Source of the DNA: Bog-756 sp963835465
GTDB lineage: Bacteria > Actinomycetota > Acidimicrobiia > Acidimicrobiales > RAAP-2
DNA: 64,000 nt
Assembly (NCBI GenBank): GCA_963835465.1
Contig: CAWIFR010000007.1
Span: 1 to 64,000 of the forward strand
Reading direction: 5' to 3'
Both the position numbers and the translations under genes were made by a program. Each line of letters starts with the position of its first letter. The first letter of the stretch is position 1. Below the pieces are notes generated by a model. The model saw only the letters and a program-made list of their open reading frames with translations. It was not told the origin of the DNA and made no database searches. Shown here in pieces: positions 26,937 to 35,761 of the stretch.

Positions 26937-27713
26937 CTATGAAGGCACTTCCCCTGGATCTTCATCGTCATCATTCAAGAGGCCAGAATCTTGCAGTACT
27001 GCGACGGACATCACGTTGCCCGTCAAATCGCCCTCCACTTCGAACGGATCCGATTGGGAGCGCAGGTAGACCAGTGCCGCAGAGACCCGACGATCCGATA
27101 GCCCTTGCCTGAAGGGCCCGAGCTTCAAGAAGATGGCGGTGATCCCCTTCTCTACCGTCTTCATGGAAACATGAAGCTCATCTGCGATCGCCCTGTTTGA
27201 GAGCCCGTGAGCCATCTCTCTGAGGATGTGAGACTCCCTATCCGTCAAATCATCGATGTGAAGCGCGTCGCCCCGACGAATGAATGCGTCCAGAGTGGAC
27301 GGATCCAGAACCGACTGACCGGTTCGGATCGATCGGACGGCACTGACTATCGCCTCGACACCCGGCAGGTTCTCATCGAGCAGGAAGGCCACTCCGAACG
27401 ATCTTTCTTCGAGAAGCTGAAGGGCAAAGCTGTCAACTCGATCTGAAACCACAACGATGCCCATGTTCGGATACGACTGCCTCATGGCACGCACTGTCGT
27501 GACTACGGCCTGAGGGGTCACTACCAAAGATCGAACGCTGATGATTACCGCCTCCGGTAAGTCATCGGCCACGAACTGATCCAACTCGCTGAGGCTATGA
27601 GCCCTACCGATGATCTCCACTTCTGGTACATCAGCTAGCAGTGATGAGAGTCCTTCCCCGAACAGAAAGCTGTCGCTGGCAATCACCACTGTGATTGCCG
27701 CACCGTGAGGCAT
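26937..27713 (-). CDS. NarL/LuxR-type regulator with degenerate receiver
   Basis: 258 residues. The receiver-like part (1-125) keeps VVIASDSFLFGEGLSSLL and the beta-alpha pattern, but the phospho-acceptor site reads AVIISVR with serine at residue 59 where aspartate is expected. The conserved receiver lysine position (usually YLLK) reads FLLDE. The C-terminal LuxR helix-turn-helix is intact: LTDRESHILREMAHGLSNRA then IADELHVSMKTVEKGITAIF. The protein therefore probably binds DNA but is not controlled by ordinary phosphorylation. No kinase is adjacent; the PAS-HD-GYP gene lies upstream on the same strand. Confidence 0.88.
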   Translation of the reverse strand: MPHGAAITVVIASDSFLFGEGLSSLLADVPEVEIIGRAHSLSELDQFVADDLPEAVIISVRSLVVTPQAVVTTVRAMRQSYPNMGIVVVSDRVDSFALQLLEERSFGVAFLLDENLPGVEAIVSAVRSIRTGQSVLDPSTLDAFIRRGDALHIDDLTDRESHILREMAHGLSNRAIADELHVSMKTVEKGITAIFLKLGPFRQGLSDRRVSAALVYLRSQSDPFEVEGDLTGNVMSVAVLQDSGLLNDDDEDPGEVPS

Positions 27714-27947
27714 CTTGGTCTCCTTCCGGTCTGGAAGCAGATCTCAGAGATGGCAGCGCAGCAGGCTGGTTCCTGTACCGCTTGCAGGCGCCGGTCAGGT
27801 CGAAGGTCCTCTCTGAATGATATGCCCACGAGAAGGCTCGATGCTCGTTCGATCCCCTCGGCGGATGAAGGAGGTGGCTAGGCAGCTAAGCGGTGGACCC
27901 CCGGAACTCTTAGGGCGGGCGCTGCGGCATTGAGGCCACCGATCGAA

Positions 27948-28976
27948 TTACTGGTGAGCACCTATCACCTTCAGGTGGAATCCCTCCTCACGAAAGAGCC
28001 GAATGCACGAACCAGCAATAGCGGAGTCGAAATGGTGGTCTCGCATCGATTCGAGGCGAGCCAAAATAGCCTCCAGTCCGCATTCATTTGCCTGGGACAT
28101 CTCAACCGACATCACCGCCACTACGTCGGCGAGACCGACAACCTGCGAACCCTCCAGCATTGATGGTCCCGTCAAGCCATCGGGGTATCCGGACCCGTCG
28201 ACTCTCTCATGATGCTCAAGAATCATTTGGGCAACGGGTCCACCGAGTCCGGCATTAGCCGCCATGACAGCTCCGACTCGTGGGTGTTCCCTCAGGCGAT
28301 CGCGATCATCCAAATCGTGTTGCCCACATGCAACCGCCATTTCCGGAATGGAGATTTCGCCGACGTCGTGAAGCGTCGCGGCGCAGCCGATGCTCTTGAT
28401 CTCGTCCTCGGTCATGCCGAACTCTTTGGCAATGGCTGTGGCCACGTAGGTGACCTCCTGGTGATGCCGGGCCGATCCAGAGTCATAGCGTTGCAGCACG
28501 TTCTCCACCGCACCCGCACCGAACTCCAAGCTTCTGTAGAGGTCCGCTCGAAACTGATTGCGTCTCGTAACGTCAAGGCCGTTCATCACGATTCCGTGCA
28601 AAGTGGAATGGTATTGACGGTTGACGATCTGGATGTCGACCTCCCGAACCTCTCCTGAACTCCTCGATTCGAACCGGATGGTCTGAGTGACAAATCCGTC
28701 CGGCGTATTGCACAACATGAGATAGGCGGCGATGGCCTGCTGACGGTCTTGAGGGTAGACATAGCCAAAGACGTTTGACCCCAGAGCGACATCAAGGGGG
28801 ACGCCGAGGTCCCGGAGTGCCTCGAGGTTGGCATAGGTGATTGCGCCCTGGTCGTCAAGGATCACGACAAACCCCCGGGATTCGTGTCGCAGGTTCAAAC
28901 ACCCGGATCCGTTGCGCCCCGGAGAAGTACCCGGATCATTCGACGTCGCCGCTGGGATCATCTGACTACCCTCCAA
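27948..28976 (-). CDS. PAS domain HD-GYP protein (cyclic-di-GMP phosphodiesterase type)
   Basis: 342 residues. The PAS-like domain covers about 35-140 (GFVVILDDQGAITYANLEA). The HD-GYP domain covers about 165-340 with HHQEVTYVATAIAKEFG, AATLHDVGEISIP (HD pair), HPRVGA, ILEHHERVDGSGYPDGLTG (GYP signature) and VVGLADVVAVMS. HD-GYP domains linearise cyclic di-GMP. All metal-ligand positions visible are kept, so an active enzyme is likely. Sensing by the PAS domain, ligand unknown. It may act with the degenerate regulator downstream (234 nt gap). Confidence 0.92.
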   Translation of the reverse strand: MEGSQMIPAATSNDPGTSPGRNGSGCLNLRHESRGFVVILDDQGAITYANLEALRDLGVPLDVALGSNVFGYVYPQDRQQAIAAYLMLCNTPDGFVTQTIRFESRSSGEVREVDIQIVNRQYHSTLHGIVMNGLDVTRRNQFRADLYRSLEFGAGAVENVLQRYDSGSARHHQEVTYVATAIAKEFGMTEDEIKSIGCAATLHDVGEISIPEMAVACGQHDLDDRDRLREHPRVGAVMAANAGLGGPVAQMILEHHERVDGSGYPDGLTGPSMLEGSQVVGLADVVAVMSVEMSQANECGLEAILARLESMRDHHFDSAIAGSCIRLFREEGFHLKVIGAHQ

Positions 28977-29414
28977 GACGTACCAAACACTTGAATCCTC
29001 TTAGGGTCGTTCAAGTGCGTGGTGGAAATATCGGAAGGTGCTGGTCCTGTCATAAGTAGGGTTAGCCCTCTCTTTGCAGTGGGTTGCGTATTAGTTCGCC
29101 CCATCCAGGCCAGCTACCTGGGCCGCCCAATGAGCCGCCTTTATTCGACCAAGCAGACTTGACCCCGCGACGGCTAACCGGTCTCCCGGGTCAAGACGGG
29201 ACATCTAGGGATCGGCCAGAGCGGGAGTTCGATGCCAGGAGCCCGCCCCTAAGGTGATGACGCTTGGTGCGACACCGGCCACCTGAGTGCCGTCTCGCAA
29301 CACTTTGGCCGCCTAGCAAGTCATATCGATCTTGATCGGAACACTTGCGTGGGTGACGTCAATGCTCCTCGAAGTCTCGACATTCGGGCCAGCTCAAGAC
29401 CCTTCATGAACAAT
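28977..29414 (+). other. Gene-free stretch before repeat copy 3
   Basis: No open frame with a domain. The last about 90 bp resemble the left flank of repeat copy 2. On the minus strand an ATG (near 29406) starts a short reading M-K-G-L-E-L, shared in part with copy 2. Probably the eroded edge of a mobile element. Confidence 0.4.
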
Positions 29415-29510
29415 CCACGATGAGGTGTTCGTGAAGGGACACCCCTAGCGATCACGAACCCCGCCGAGAGCGATCTCGGCGGGGTTCTTCGGTGAGAATC
29501 GGGATTGGGA
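29415..29510 (+). repeat. Hairpin repeat, copy 3 (divergent, shortened)
   Basis: Shares CCACGATGAGGTGTTC, ACACCCCTAG and the GC hairpin with copies 1 and 2. The stem here is AACCCCGCCGAGA with its complement (29457-29488), and similarity fades after about 29490. It is followed by the decayed ORF B paralogue, just as copy 1 is followed by the intact element. Confidence 0.8.
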
Positions 29511-29519
29511 GCCAAATGA

Positions 29520-30078
29520 GGACCGCATCGACCGATATCGTGAGCAGCCACTCTGGCGATCCACCAGCCGTCGAGTCCGGCACCGAGTCCGAGCGCCAAC
29601 GGGGCACGGGCAGCCCGGCGATGACGGGCATTGGATTGATGAGCTGCGTCGCCGATAGAAGTTCGATCTACCCCATACGGAGGCCAGGGCCCGCCGGGGG
29701 ACGGCCACCGGCCTCGGGGGCCAGGGAGCGGTCCTGGTAAGCAAGGGTCGACCTTGCGCAGAACTGACCGGTAAGTGGCCTGGGAGCGGTCGGCAGCCAG
29801 GTCCACCTCGACGGACTGCTCACAGTGTCCGGATCGAGGATGAGCTCCCGATCCAAGGCCATGCCTTCGCCCACCGACCAGTCGACGAGCCGCAGAAGGA
29901 CGCGGCCTCAGCCGCTGGCCGACCCTGTGCCGCCCACGCCTAGGTCAGCGACCACGTCGGCAACGAACAGCTCCGCCGGGCTGAGTGGTGCTGACGACGA
30001 GGTGCGAATGGCCCGAGGGGCGCCCCGGTCGTCGGGTGTCGAACCTCTGGGTGAGGACGGCGCACTCCGTTGTGCCAT
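29520..30078 (-). pseudogene. Decayed paralogue of the tyrosine-recombinase-like ORF B
   Basis: From an ATG at 30078 the minus strand starts MAQRSAPSSPRGS, parallel to MEQPSAPSGHRG of ORF B. It continues with PAELFVADVVADLGVG, EGMALDRELILDPDTV, DRSQATYRSVLRKV and RRAARAPLALGLGAGLDGWW. The pieces fall in different frames, with internal deletions, and stop around the middle of the core domain. The transposase partner is missing altogether. Confidence 0.85.
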
Positions 30079-30414
30079 CGTCTGCCCTCAAGGGCACGTT
30101 GCAGCAGGCTTCCAGGGTGCGCCGAACGCCGAGATTACCAAGAGCGCTGGGCACGAATAGTTGCATCTCAGGGATGCGACATCTCACCCGAAATCCGGCC
30201 GGATCCTGCGGCGTCGATCCGGAGCGCCGATCAGCACGCCATTGCCCCTCCCACGAAGCCGGCGTTCGGGTGCGTGGGCATCGGCCAAGGACCCGTTGCT
30301 CAACTCCGCGACGGGCTGGGCAAGCGTCCAGCTGACTCAGAACAGGGCGCTCTCGACACCTTCGATCGGCCTTGGCACGACGGTTGCAGCTGATGACGCC
30401 CGCGGCCCGCCAGG

Positions 30415-30777
30415 CTATGTGGTCGAAGTTGAACCACCCTCAGGAACTGAGGTGAAGCGCCCACAGGAGGCAGCCATCGTTGTCATGATGGCGGCCAGGC
30501 CCCCGTCGTCATCACCTGACTCGGCCCGAAGGTCATCGACTTCGACGGCGATGGCCGCCAGGAGCTCGCTCGCAGCCACCACCTTGTTCTGTAGGTCCCA
30601 CAGCCGACCCTCCCTGTCCTTCGACAGGAGCCGCTCGGCCTCCGCACGCACGGTCCTACCGCTCCCCTTGGCCAGCCTCTTCGCCTGAGTTAGGAGCGCA
30701 CCGACCTCGACCTCGGTGTAGGTCACCTGCTTCTCGATCAGAAGGCCGATCACATCACGTCGGGCAGTCTTGGCCAC
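30415..30777 (-). CDS. Hypothetical protein, charged helical
   Basis: 120 residues from a GTG at 30777 (AKTARRDVIGLLIEKQ). Composition is Ala/Glu/Arg-rich, with heptad-like hydrophobics between residues 20 and 90 (LLTQAKRLAKGSG, LWDLQNKVVAASELLAAIAV), suggesting a coiled coil. No known family was recognised. Codon choice looks coding and similar to neighbours, but no ribosome site stands out. Divergent from the conserved gene at 30929. Confidence 0.45.
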   Translation of the reverse strand: MAKTARRDVIGLLIEKQVTYTEVEVGALLTQAKRLAKGSGRTVRAEAERLLSKDREGRLWDLQNKVVAASELLAAIAVEVDDLRAESGDDDGGLAAIMTTMAASCGRFTSVPEGGSTSTT

Positions 30778-30928
30778 CTGACGACTGTACCGTCTCTGCC
30801 GTTATGAGAGTGTCCGTGAACGGACAAGGTTCTGACGGTCGCCTCCGCCGGCAGCCGCTCCCTCCCCTTGCCCGCATAGCGGCGGCAGGGGACACCGCAA
30901 GACCTCGGTAAGTGGCAAGATTGACAGC

Positions 30929-31501
30929 GTGCGACTCGGCATCGCTCATCACTTTGGTTGGGCAGTGGCAGTCACGGCTTCGCCAGACTTCGAGGTCCTT
31001 GACCGTCGGAGGATCGAGCTCATCGAGCCTGGCCTGCCCCCCGCTCCCATCCACTACGAGGGCGGAGCCCACCCGATGCACAGGCCCGGCGAAACGCTCG
31101 ACGACCACGGCTTGGCGGCGTTGGTCGCAAGAGTACGAACATCGGTGGCGAGGACGACGTCGGATTCGTTGGATACGCTCGTGGGTGACCTCCCTGTGCA
31201 AATCACCTCGTTGGTGCTCCGTAGGTGGCCATCCGACTTTCCCGAAGACATCGCCACCCTGCGCCGGCCGCCGTACGAGAGCCGGGCCGACTCGGTCATG
31301 TATTGCCAGGTACTGGCAGAGGCCGCAAAAGGACGTGGCTGGGATGTCCACACTTACGATGCGAAGGACGTCGAAGCCGAGGCCTCAGTCATATTGGGGA
31401 TGCGATCGAACGCGGTCCTTCATGGACCTCGGGAGGTTCTGGGTCCACCTTGGACCAAAGACCACCGGACAGCTCTCGCAGCAACAATCGTCGCGGTCTG
31501 A
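30929..31501 (+). CDS. Conserved actinobacterial hypothetical protein
   Basis: 190 residues from a GTG at 30929. The start RLGIAHHFGWAVAVTAS, the middle DRRRIELIEPGLPPAPIHYEGG, and the C-terminal RADSVMYCQVLAEAAKGRGW, VHTYDAKDVEAEA and LGPPWTKDHRTALAATI have the look of a full, conserved alpha/beta protein seen in many actinobacteria as an uncharacterised ORF. The DAKDVE and WTKDHR segments could be functional. Nothing in the neighbourhood explains its role. Standalone transcription is likely. Confidence 0.75.
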   Translation: MRLGIAHHFGWAVAVTASPDFEVLDRRRIELIEPGLPPAPIHYEGGAHPMHRPGETLDDHGLAALVARVRTSVARTTSDSLDTLVGDLPVQITSLVLRRWPSDFPEDIATLRRPPYESRADSVMYCQVLAEAAKGRGWDVHTYDAKDVEAEASVILGMRSNAVLHGPREVLGPPWTKDHRTALAATIVAV

Positions 31502-31651
31502 GCACGGTGCGGTCGGGATCTCACAACGCGTGGCCATCCACTTACCAGTCGCTGTGGTCGGAAGGCGTCCCACCAACCGGCAGCGTTCAGGGACTTCCCT
31601 GTCGTTGAGAACAGCCCGGAGGTCCCGTTCTCAACGCACCTGCATTGTTCG

Positions 31652-32398
31652 ATGCACCGAGGAGTGTCGGGGGTCCGAATAGGTACAGGCGTGAGTTCCG
31701 TCGATGAGACCGGGGTAGTCATCCAATCTGAGAGGTGGCCGACAGGTCACTTCCTTCAGCCCCGGTGGAGGGATAATCCTCGTTTCGTTGGCACTCTGCG
31801 TGATCGGTTCGACGCTGTGAGGCCCCTGATCACCGGAGACTCGGTCCTGGATATCGGGTGTGCATCGAGCAACGCCGGGAATCTAGATGACTGGATGCAC
31901 GGATACCTAGGTCAGGAAGTGTCGGATCTCATCGGGATCGACAGTGATGGAGGAATCGTCACACATCTTCAAGCGGAGGGGTTCGATGTCGATCTGCCCA
32001 ACGCCCAGGACTTCGATCTCGGACGGACGTTCGACACGGTCTTTGCTGGCGAGATCATTGAACACCTCGACGACGTTCACGGCTTCCTCGCCAGTGTCCG
32101 ACGGCATCTCAACACCGACGACCGACTGGTGCTCACGACGCCGAATGTGTTCTACGTGGCGAACTTCATCTACCGCTGGGGTGGCCACGGTTTGGTCCAC
32201 TACGAACACACAGGTTGGTATTGCGAGGACACGTTACGACGCGTCCTCGAAGTGACCGGCTTCTCCCATGTGGAGATCTCATTTACGAGACACACCAGTC
32301 CGACGCCACTTCGAAGGACGGCGAACTACCTCTCGCAAGTTCTGCTTCCTCCACGGCTTGCACAGGACACGCTGATCGCCGTTGCCACGGTGGATTGA
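31652..32398 (+). CDS. Class I SAM-dependent methyltransferase
   Basis: Up to 248 residues; a GTG at 31691 (SSVDETGVV) is an alternative start. Motif I is DSVLDIGCASSNAGN (about residue 65). LIGIDSDGGIVTHL follows, then the acidic motif FDTVFAGEIIEHLDDVHGFL and LTTPNVFYVANFIYRWGG. These match methyltransferases acting on small molecules or glycans. The next gene is another SAM-binding-like protein and then a membrane glycosyltransferase, so a surface-polysaccharide role is plausible (inference). Confidence 0.85.
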   Translation: MHRGVSGVRIGTGVSSVDETGVVIQSERWPTGHFLQPRWRDNPRFVGTLRDRFDAVRPLITGDSVLDIGCASSNAGNLDDWMHGYLGQEVSDLIGIDSDGGIVTHLQAEGFDVDLPNAQDFDLGRTFDTVFAGEIIEHLDDVHGFLASVRRHLNTDDRLVLTTPNVFYVANFIYRWGGHGLVHYEHTGWYCEDTLRRVLEVTGFSHVEISFTRHTSPTPLRRTANYLSQVLLPPRLAQDTLIAVATVD

Positions 32399-32467
32399 CA
32401 GGGCCGCCAACCGGCGTTCTCGCGCACCCAAGCGACCAACGAGGGTCGGGCGGTAAGGTGACGATTC

Positions 32468-33424
32468 GTGGACCAGCGACTCGACTCATTCACCGAGCAT
32501 GTCACCCACCGTGGCAAAACGGTGGCGGGTCGTGTGGGGGTACAGGACAACGTTCGCCGGGTGGCGCGGGAGTACTGGCGTCACCACGACGGCGCTCTTG
32601 CCACGGCCAGCCAGGGAACCCAGATCCTCCTGACGATGGCCTACCAGGACCGGGCGGAGCGTGGTGCCAGCCTGCCCAGCTTCGATGATGTCGAGTTCAA
32701 GATGTACTCCCAGAATGGCGAGGACGGCATCCTCTTGTACCTGTTCTCGTTGCTGGGGTCGGGAGCGAAGACGGCTGTTGAGATCGGCGCTGGGAATGGG
32801 ATTGAGTGCAATGCGGCCAACCTCATCATCAATCGTGGCTGGCGTGGGCTTCTCTTTGATGGCGATGAGAACAACGTTGCCGTCGGTAGGGAGTTCTACG
32901 AATCCGGTCCAAACACCTCCTGGTTTCCTCCGGCAGTCACCCAGGCGTGGATCACTCGGGAGAATCTGAACGGACTAATCACCGGCTTCGGCTTCGCCGA
33001 CGAGATTGATCTCTTCTCCTTGGATCTGGACGGCATCGACTACTGGATCTGGGATGCGCTCGACTGCATCCAACCAAGAGTCGTGGTCGTCGAATACAAC
33101 TGGACGTGGGGGCCGAGCGAGGCGAGAACCGTTCCCTACGAGGCCAACCTCTCCCTTCCTCCGTTGGAGGGGAGAACCCGTGCGGACAACATCTACTTTG
33201 GTTCCTCACTCAATGCCCTGGTGAAGCTGGGACGAACGAAGGGGTATCGCCTGGTGGGCTGCAACCACTGGGGCTTCAACGCCTTCTTCGTACAGAACGG
33301 GGTAGGTGAGCAATGGTTTCCCGAAGTCAGTCCAGAGTCCTGCTTTGACACACCGGTTATGCGGAGCCGCTGGGACCCAGGATTCCTTGACGAACACCGC
33401 GCCCGTGAGTGGGTTGCCGTCTAG
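32468..33424 (+). CDS. FkbM-like SAM-binding protein, putative methyltransferase
   Basis: 318 residues. The glycine-rich loop KTAVEIGAGNGIECNAANL and the following GLLFDGDENNVAVG look like SAM motifs I and II. IDLFSLDLDGIDYWIWDAL matches the LDIDG-x-D motif often found in FkbM-type proteins. PRVVVVEYNWTWGPSEA is a further conserved-looking segment. The N-terminal about 70 residues are helical and basic. Likely part of the same glycan or secondary-metabolite island as the previous gene (70 nt upstream). Confidence 0.7.
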   Translation: MDQRLDSFTEHVTHRGKTVAGRVGVQDNVRRVAREYWRHHDGALATASQGTQILLTMAYQDRAERGASLPSFDDVEFKMYSQNGEDGILLYLFSLLGSGAKTAVEIGAGNGIECNAANLIINRGWRGLLFDGDENNVAVGREFYESGPNTSWFPPAVTQAWITRENLNGLITGFGFADEIDLFSLDLDGIDYWIWDALDCIQPRVVVVEYNWTWGPSEARTVPYEANLSLPPLEGRTRADNIYFGSSLNALVKLGRTKGYRLVGCNHWGFNAFFVQNGVGEQWFPEVSPESCFDTPVMRSRWDPGFLDEHRAREWVAV

Positions 33425-33699
33425 TGGATGAAGTGCTGAGTAAGTCGGGGCAGGGCGGCGAGGTTGGCATCGCTGCGCTTGTTGTGGGGGCGCTAACGGG
33501 TCAACACGATCTATCAGAAGCTGACCGCCAAGCGGTCGGAGAATGGCTCGTCGATCATGCGAACGAACCTGCGGTCCGTGACCTCCTGATCAAGATCGTA
33601 AGAACCCAGATCACCGATACCAGCGAGTTCAGGGTCAAAGTGGCCGAAGCGATTCGGGAGAAGTTCCGATCAGATCGGCCCGACGTGGGGACAGAGTAG
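33424..33699 (+). CDS. Small hypothetical protein coupled to the FkbM-like gene
   Basis: 91 residues from a GTG at 33424 that overlaps the preceding stop by one base (TAGTG), implying coupled translation. Predicted to be mostly alpha-helical (LSEADRQAVGEWLVDHANEP, DLLIKIVRTQI, FRVKVAEAIREKF). No family recognised. Confidence 0.55.
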   Translation: MDEVLSKSGQGGEVGIAALVVGALTGQHDLSEADRQAVGEWLVDHANEPAVRDLLIKIVRTQITDTSEFRVKVAEAIREKFRSDRPDVGTE

Positions 33700-33829
33700 A
33701 TGACCAAGCTTGTTCCTCGGTCCGATGGACTGAGGAACCCCCTGTCATCAAGTGCCTGGTTGAGACTTCTAGGCATACGCTTCGTTAGCTCGTAGCGGTT
33801 AAAGGTCCAGATGGGTAGCTCTCAAAGTG

Positions 33830-33852
33830 CCTGCCGCCAGCTCCGGCAGGCT
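33830..33852 (+). terminator. Possible terminator hairpin
   Basis: An 8-bp stem GCCTGCCG/CGGCAGGC with a 7-nt loop, followed by TGGCTTTCT. It lies 130 nt after the small coupled ORF. The weak T run makes an intrinsic terminator only tentative. Confidence 0.4.
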
Positions 33853-34118
33853 GGCTTTCTAACGAGTGGCTTCTCGTCTGGACCTTGCCGCGGGTGGCTC
33901 GAAAGGGGAACGTGCACGAGATCCCAACCAGGAGTGCCCCCGCGTCTCTATCCGACGACGAAGGAGGTACGCATGACGGTGATCATCGGGATCGATCCTT
34001 GGAGATTCCGGAGAGAGGTTGGTCAAGGCCGCAGCGATGCCCTATTCCCCTCGGTGGCATTCTTCTTGGGGCTCCGGGCGCTGCGCTCCCGATCCAGAGG
34101 CTGTACGCTCGACCTGCG

Positions 34119-34152
34119 ATACCCTGACTTGTTTTCCCGCAGGTCAGGGTAT
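34119..34152. repeat. Inverted repeat (10-bp arms)
   Basis: ATACCCTGAC at 34119-34128 is exactly complementary to 34143-34152, with a 14-nt loop. No coding context. Could be an IS end or a recombination site. Confidence 0.55.
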
Positions 34153-34374
34153 TGCTCTGTTCAGATGTTCGTCCCGTGAGGCGGGGGCGAAACACGGGCC
34201 AATCGAAACACTGATCAGCTGCACAATGGCCCATTCAACTTAAGTGGCGAGAGCACACTGCGAAGCGAACCGGTCCCCCAAGGCGCTTCATTCCAGTGAC
34301 AACATTGGCTGTTGGGCCGCGTTCGAAAGGCCCATGTACGCTTCTGTCTCAGGTCGGCTCCCGGGGGCGTCAGA

Positions 34375-35761
34375 ATGAGATCTGAGAGTTCACAGGGGCT
34401 CGCAGTACCCAATGACGAGGTACTGTCAACAGCTTGGTTCTGGCCCGCTCTCCTGTCGATGACGGTGATTGGGGTGGCTGCTCGGATTGTGTTCGTCAGT
34501 GTGGCTCACTTCGAGCGGATTGCGAACGACGCCGACTTCTTCCGCACGACCGCACGCAACCTCGTATCGGGCCTCGGCTATGCCTATCCGTTTCCCACGG
34601 ATCCCACCCGATCTGTGGCCACGGCCGCTCACCCACCACTGTTCTCTCTGCTCCTTGCAATCTTCGACCTCGTGGGCCTGCGGTCCGTCGAAGCGCAACG
34701 TCTGGGACTCGCCGTGGCTTCGTCGGCGGTAGTCCCCCTCATTGGCCTCGTAGGGCGCCGGCTCCTCAGTCCGGCGGTCGGTGTCGCGGCAGCCGCTATC
34801 GCCGCTCTCCACCCCCTCTGGTTGCAGACTGTCGGCAGCCTCATGAGTGAGAGCATCTATCTCGTCGTGGTGACAGGCCTACTGCTCGCTGCGCTCCGCG
34901 GCACTGGATCGCCCCACGGGATGGAGGCTCCTAGCTCTCGGGTTGGTTATCGGAACTGCCGCCCTTGTTCGTAGCGAGGCAGTTGCGCTGGCACTACTGG
35001 TTGGTCTTCCGGTCGTACTGATGGCCATCCGCGGGTGGAGCTCCAGACTCCGAATGGTCGCGGCCATGCTGATGGGGTGCCTTGCATTGGTTGCACCATG
35101 GATGATCCGAAACGAAATCCAACTCGGGACTGCCTCGCTCTCGACGCAGGCTGGTCTCACCCTCATCGGTTCGTACTGCACCAGAACTTTCGATCCGCAC
35201 GATGAGACGTTCGGCAGCTTCAACGGCGTCTGCGCTGACGGCACAGCGGCGGTCTTCGTTAGGTACGTCAAGCCCCCCAGCGGAGCAGCACAATGGAACG
35301 AAGTTTCACTCGATCATCAGTTGACGCAGAGCGCAGAGCACTTTGCCCACCTCCACCTTGCACAGCTTCCGCGAGTTATTGCCGCTCGCGAGGTGTCCAC
35401 TTGGGCTTTGACCGGTCAAGGCTTTCAACAGGTAGTCGCCGTCTACGGGGGCCGGAACGCTGCCTTCGAGGAGATCGGAGGAGTTGTCTACTGGCTATTG
35501 GCGGCATTCGCCCTTGCCGGTTCGGTTGCCCTCGCCAGACGCTCGTGGCGGCGGCTTGTCGTGTTGTTGGGTCCGATCGTCGCCGTCGTCGTGACCGTAG
35601 CCCTGCTGTACGGCGACACCCGGTTCAGAGTGCTGGCCGAGCCGTCACTCGCACTTCTGGCCTCCGTCGGCGCCCTCGCCACGATTCAGCGGATCCATCC
35701 AACAGCCTTGGCCACCGTCCGGACGACTCGACATCAGTCGACCGAACAGATTGCCGACTAG
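34375..35761 (+). CDS. Family-39-type membrane glycosyltransferase, one frameshift
   Basis: The first frame, from the ATG at 34375, encodes an N-terminal helix and the luminal loop NDADFFRTTARNLVSGLGY with an acidic pair, then PTDPTRSVATAAHPPLFSLL, typical of GT39/ArnT-like enzymes. Near 34900 the match moves to the frame GWRLLALGLVIGTAALVRSEAVALAL, which continues to 35761 with further helices and an extracytoplasmic part (SYCTRTFDPHDETFG). About 460 residues and 9-11 helices. Such enzymes transfer sugars from polyprenyl-phosphate donors at the membrane. The frameshift may be a sequence error. Confidence 0.75.

Larger units (their letters stand above)
33700..34374 (+). other. Gene-free stretch with hairpins and a possible IS110 scrap
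   Basis: Contains two clear hairpins (33830-33852 and 34119-34152). At 33973 an ATG with ribosome site GGAGG begins MTVIIGIDP, the usual opening of IS110-type transposases, but the similarity ends after about 9-12 codons. No intact gene. Confidence 0.4.

Noticed and set aside
21915..30200. Prophage or ICE integrated at ssrA
   Set aside because: No integrase with a catalytic tyrosine, no structural, replication or transfer genes; only the small two-gene element and IS scraps.
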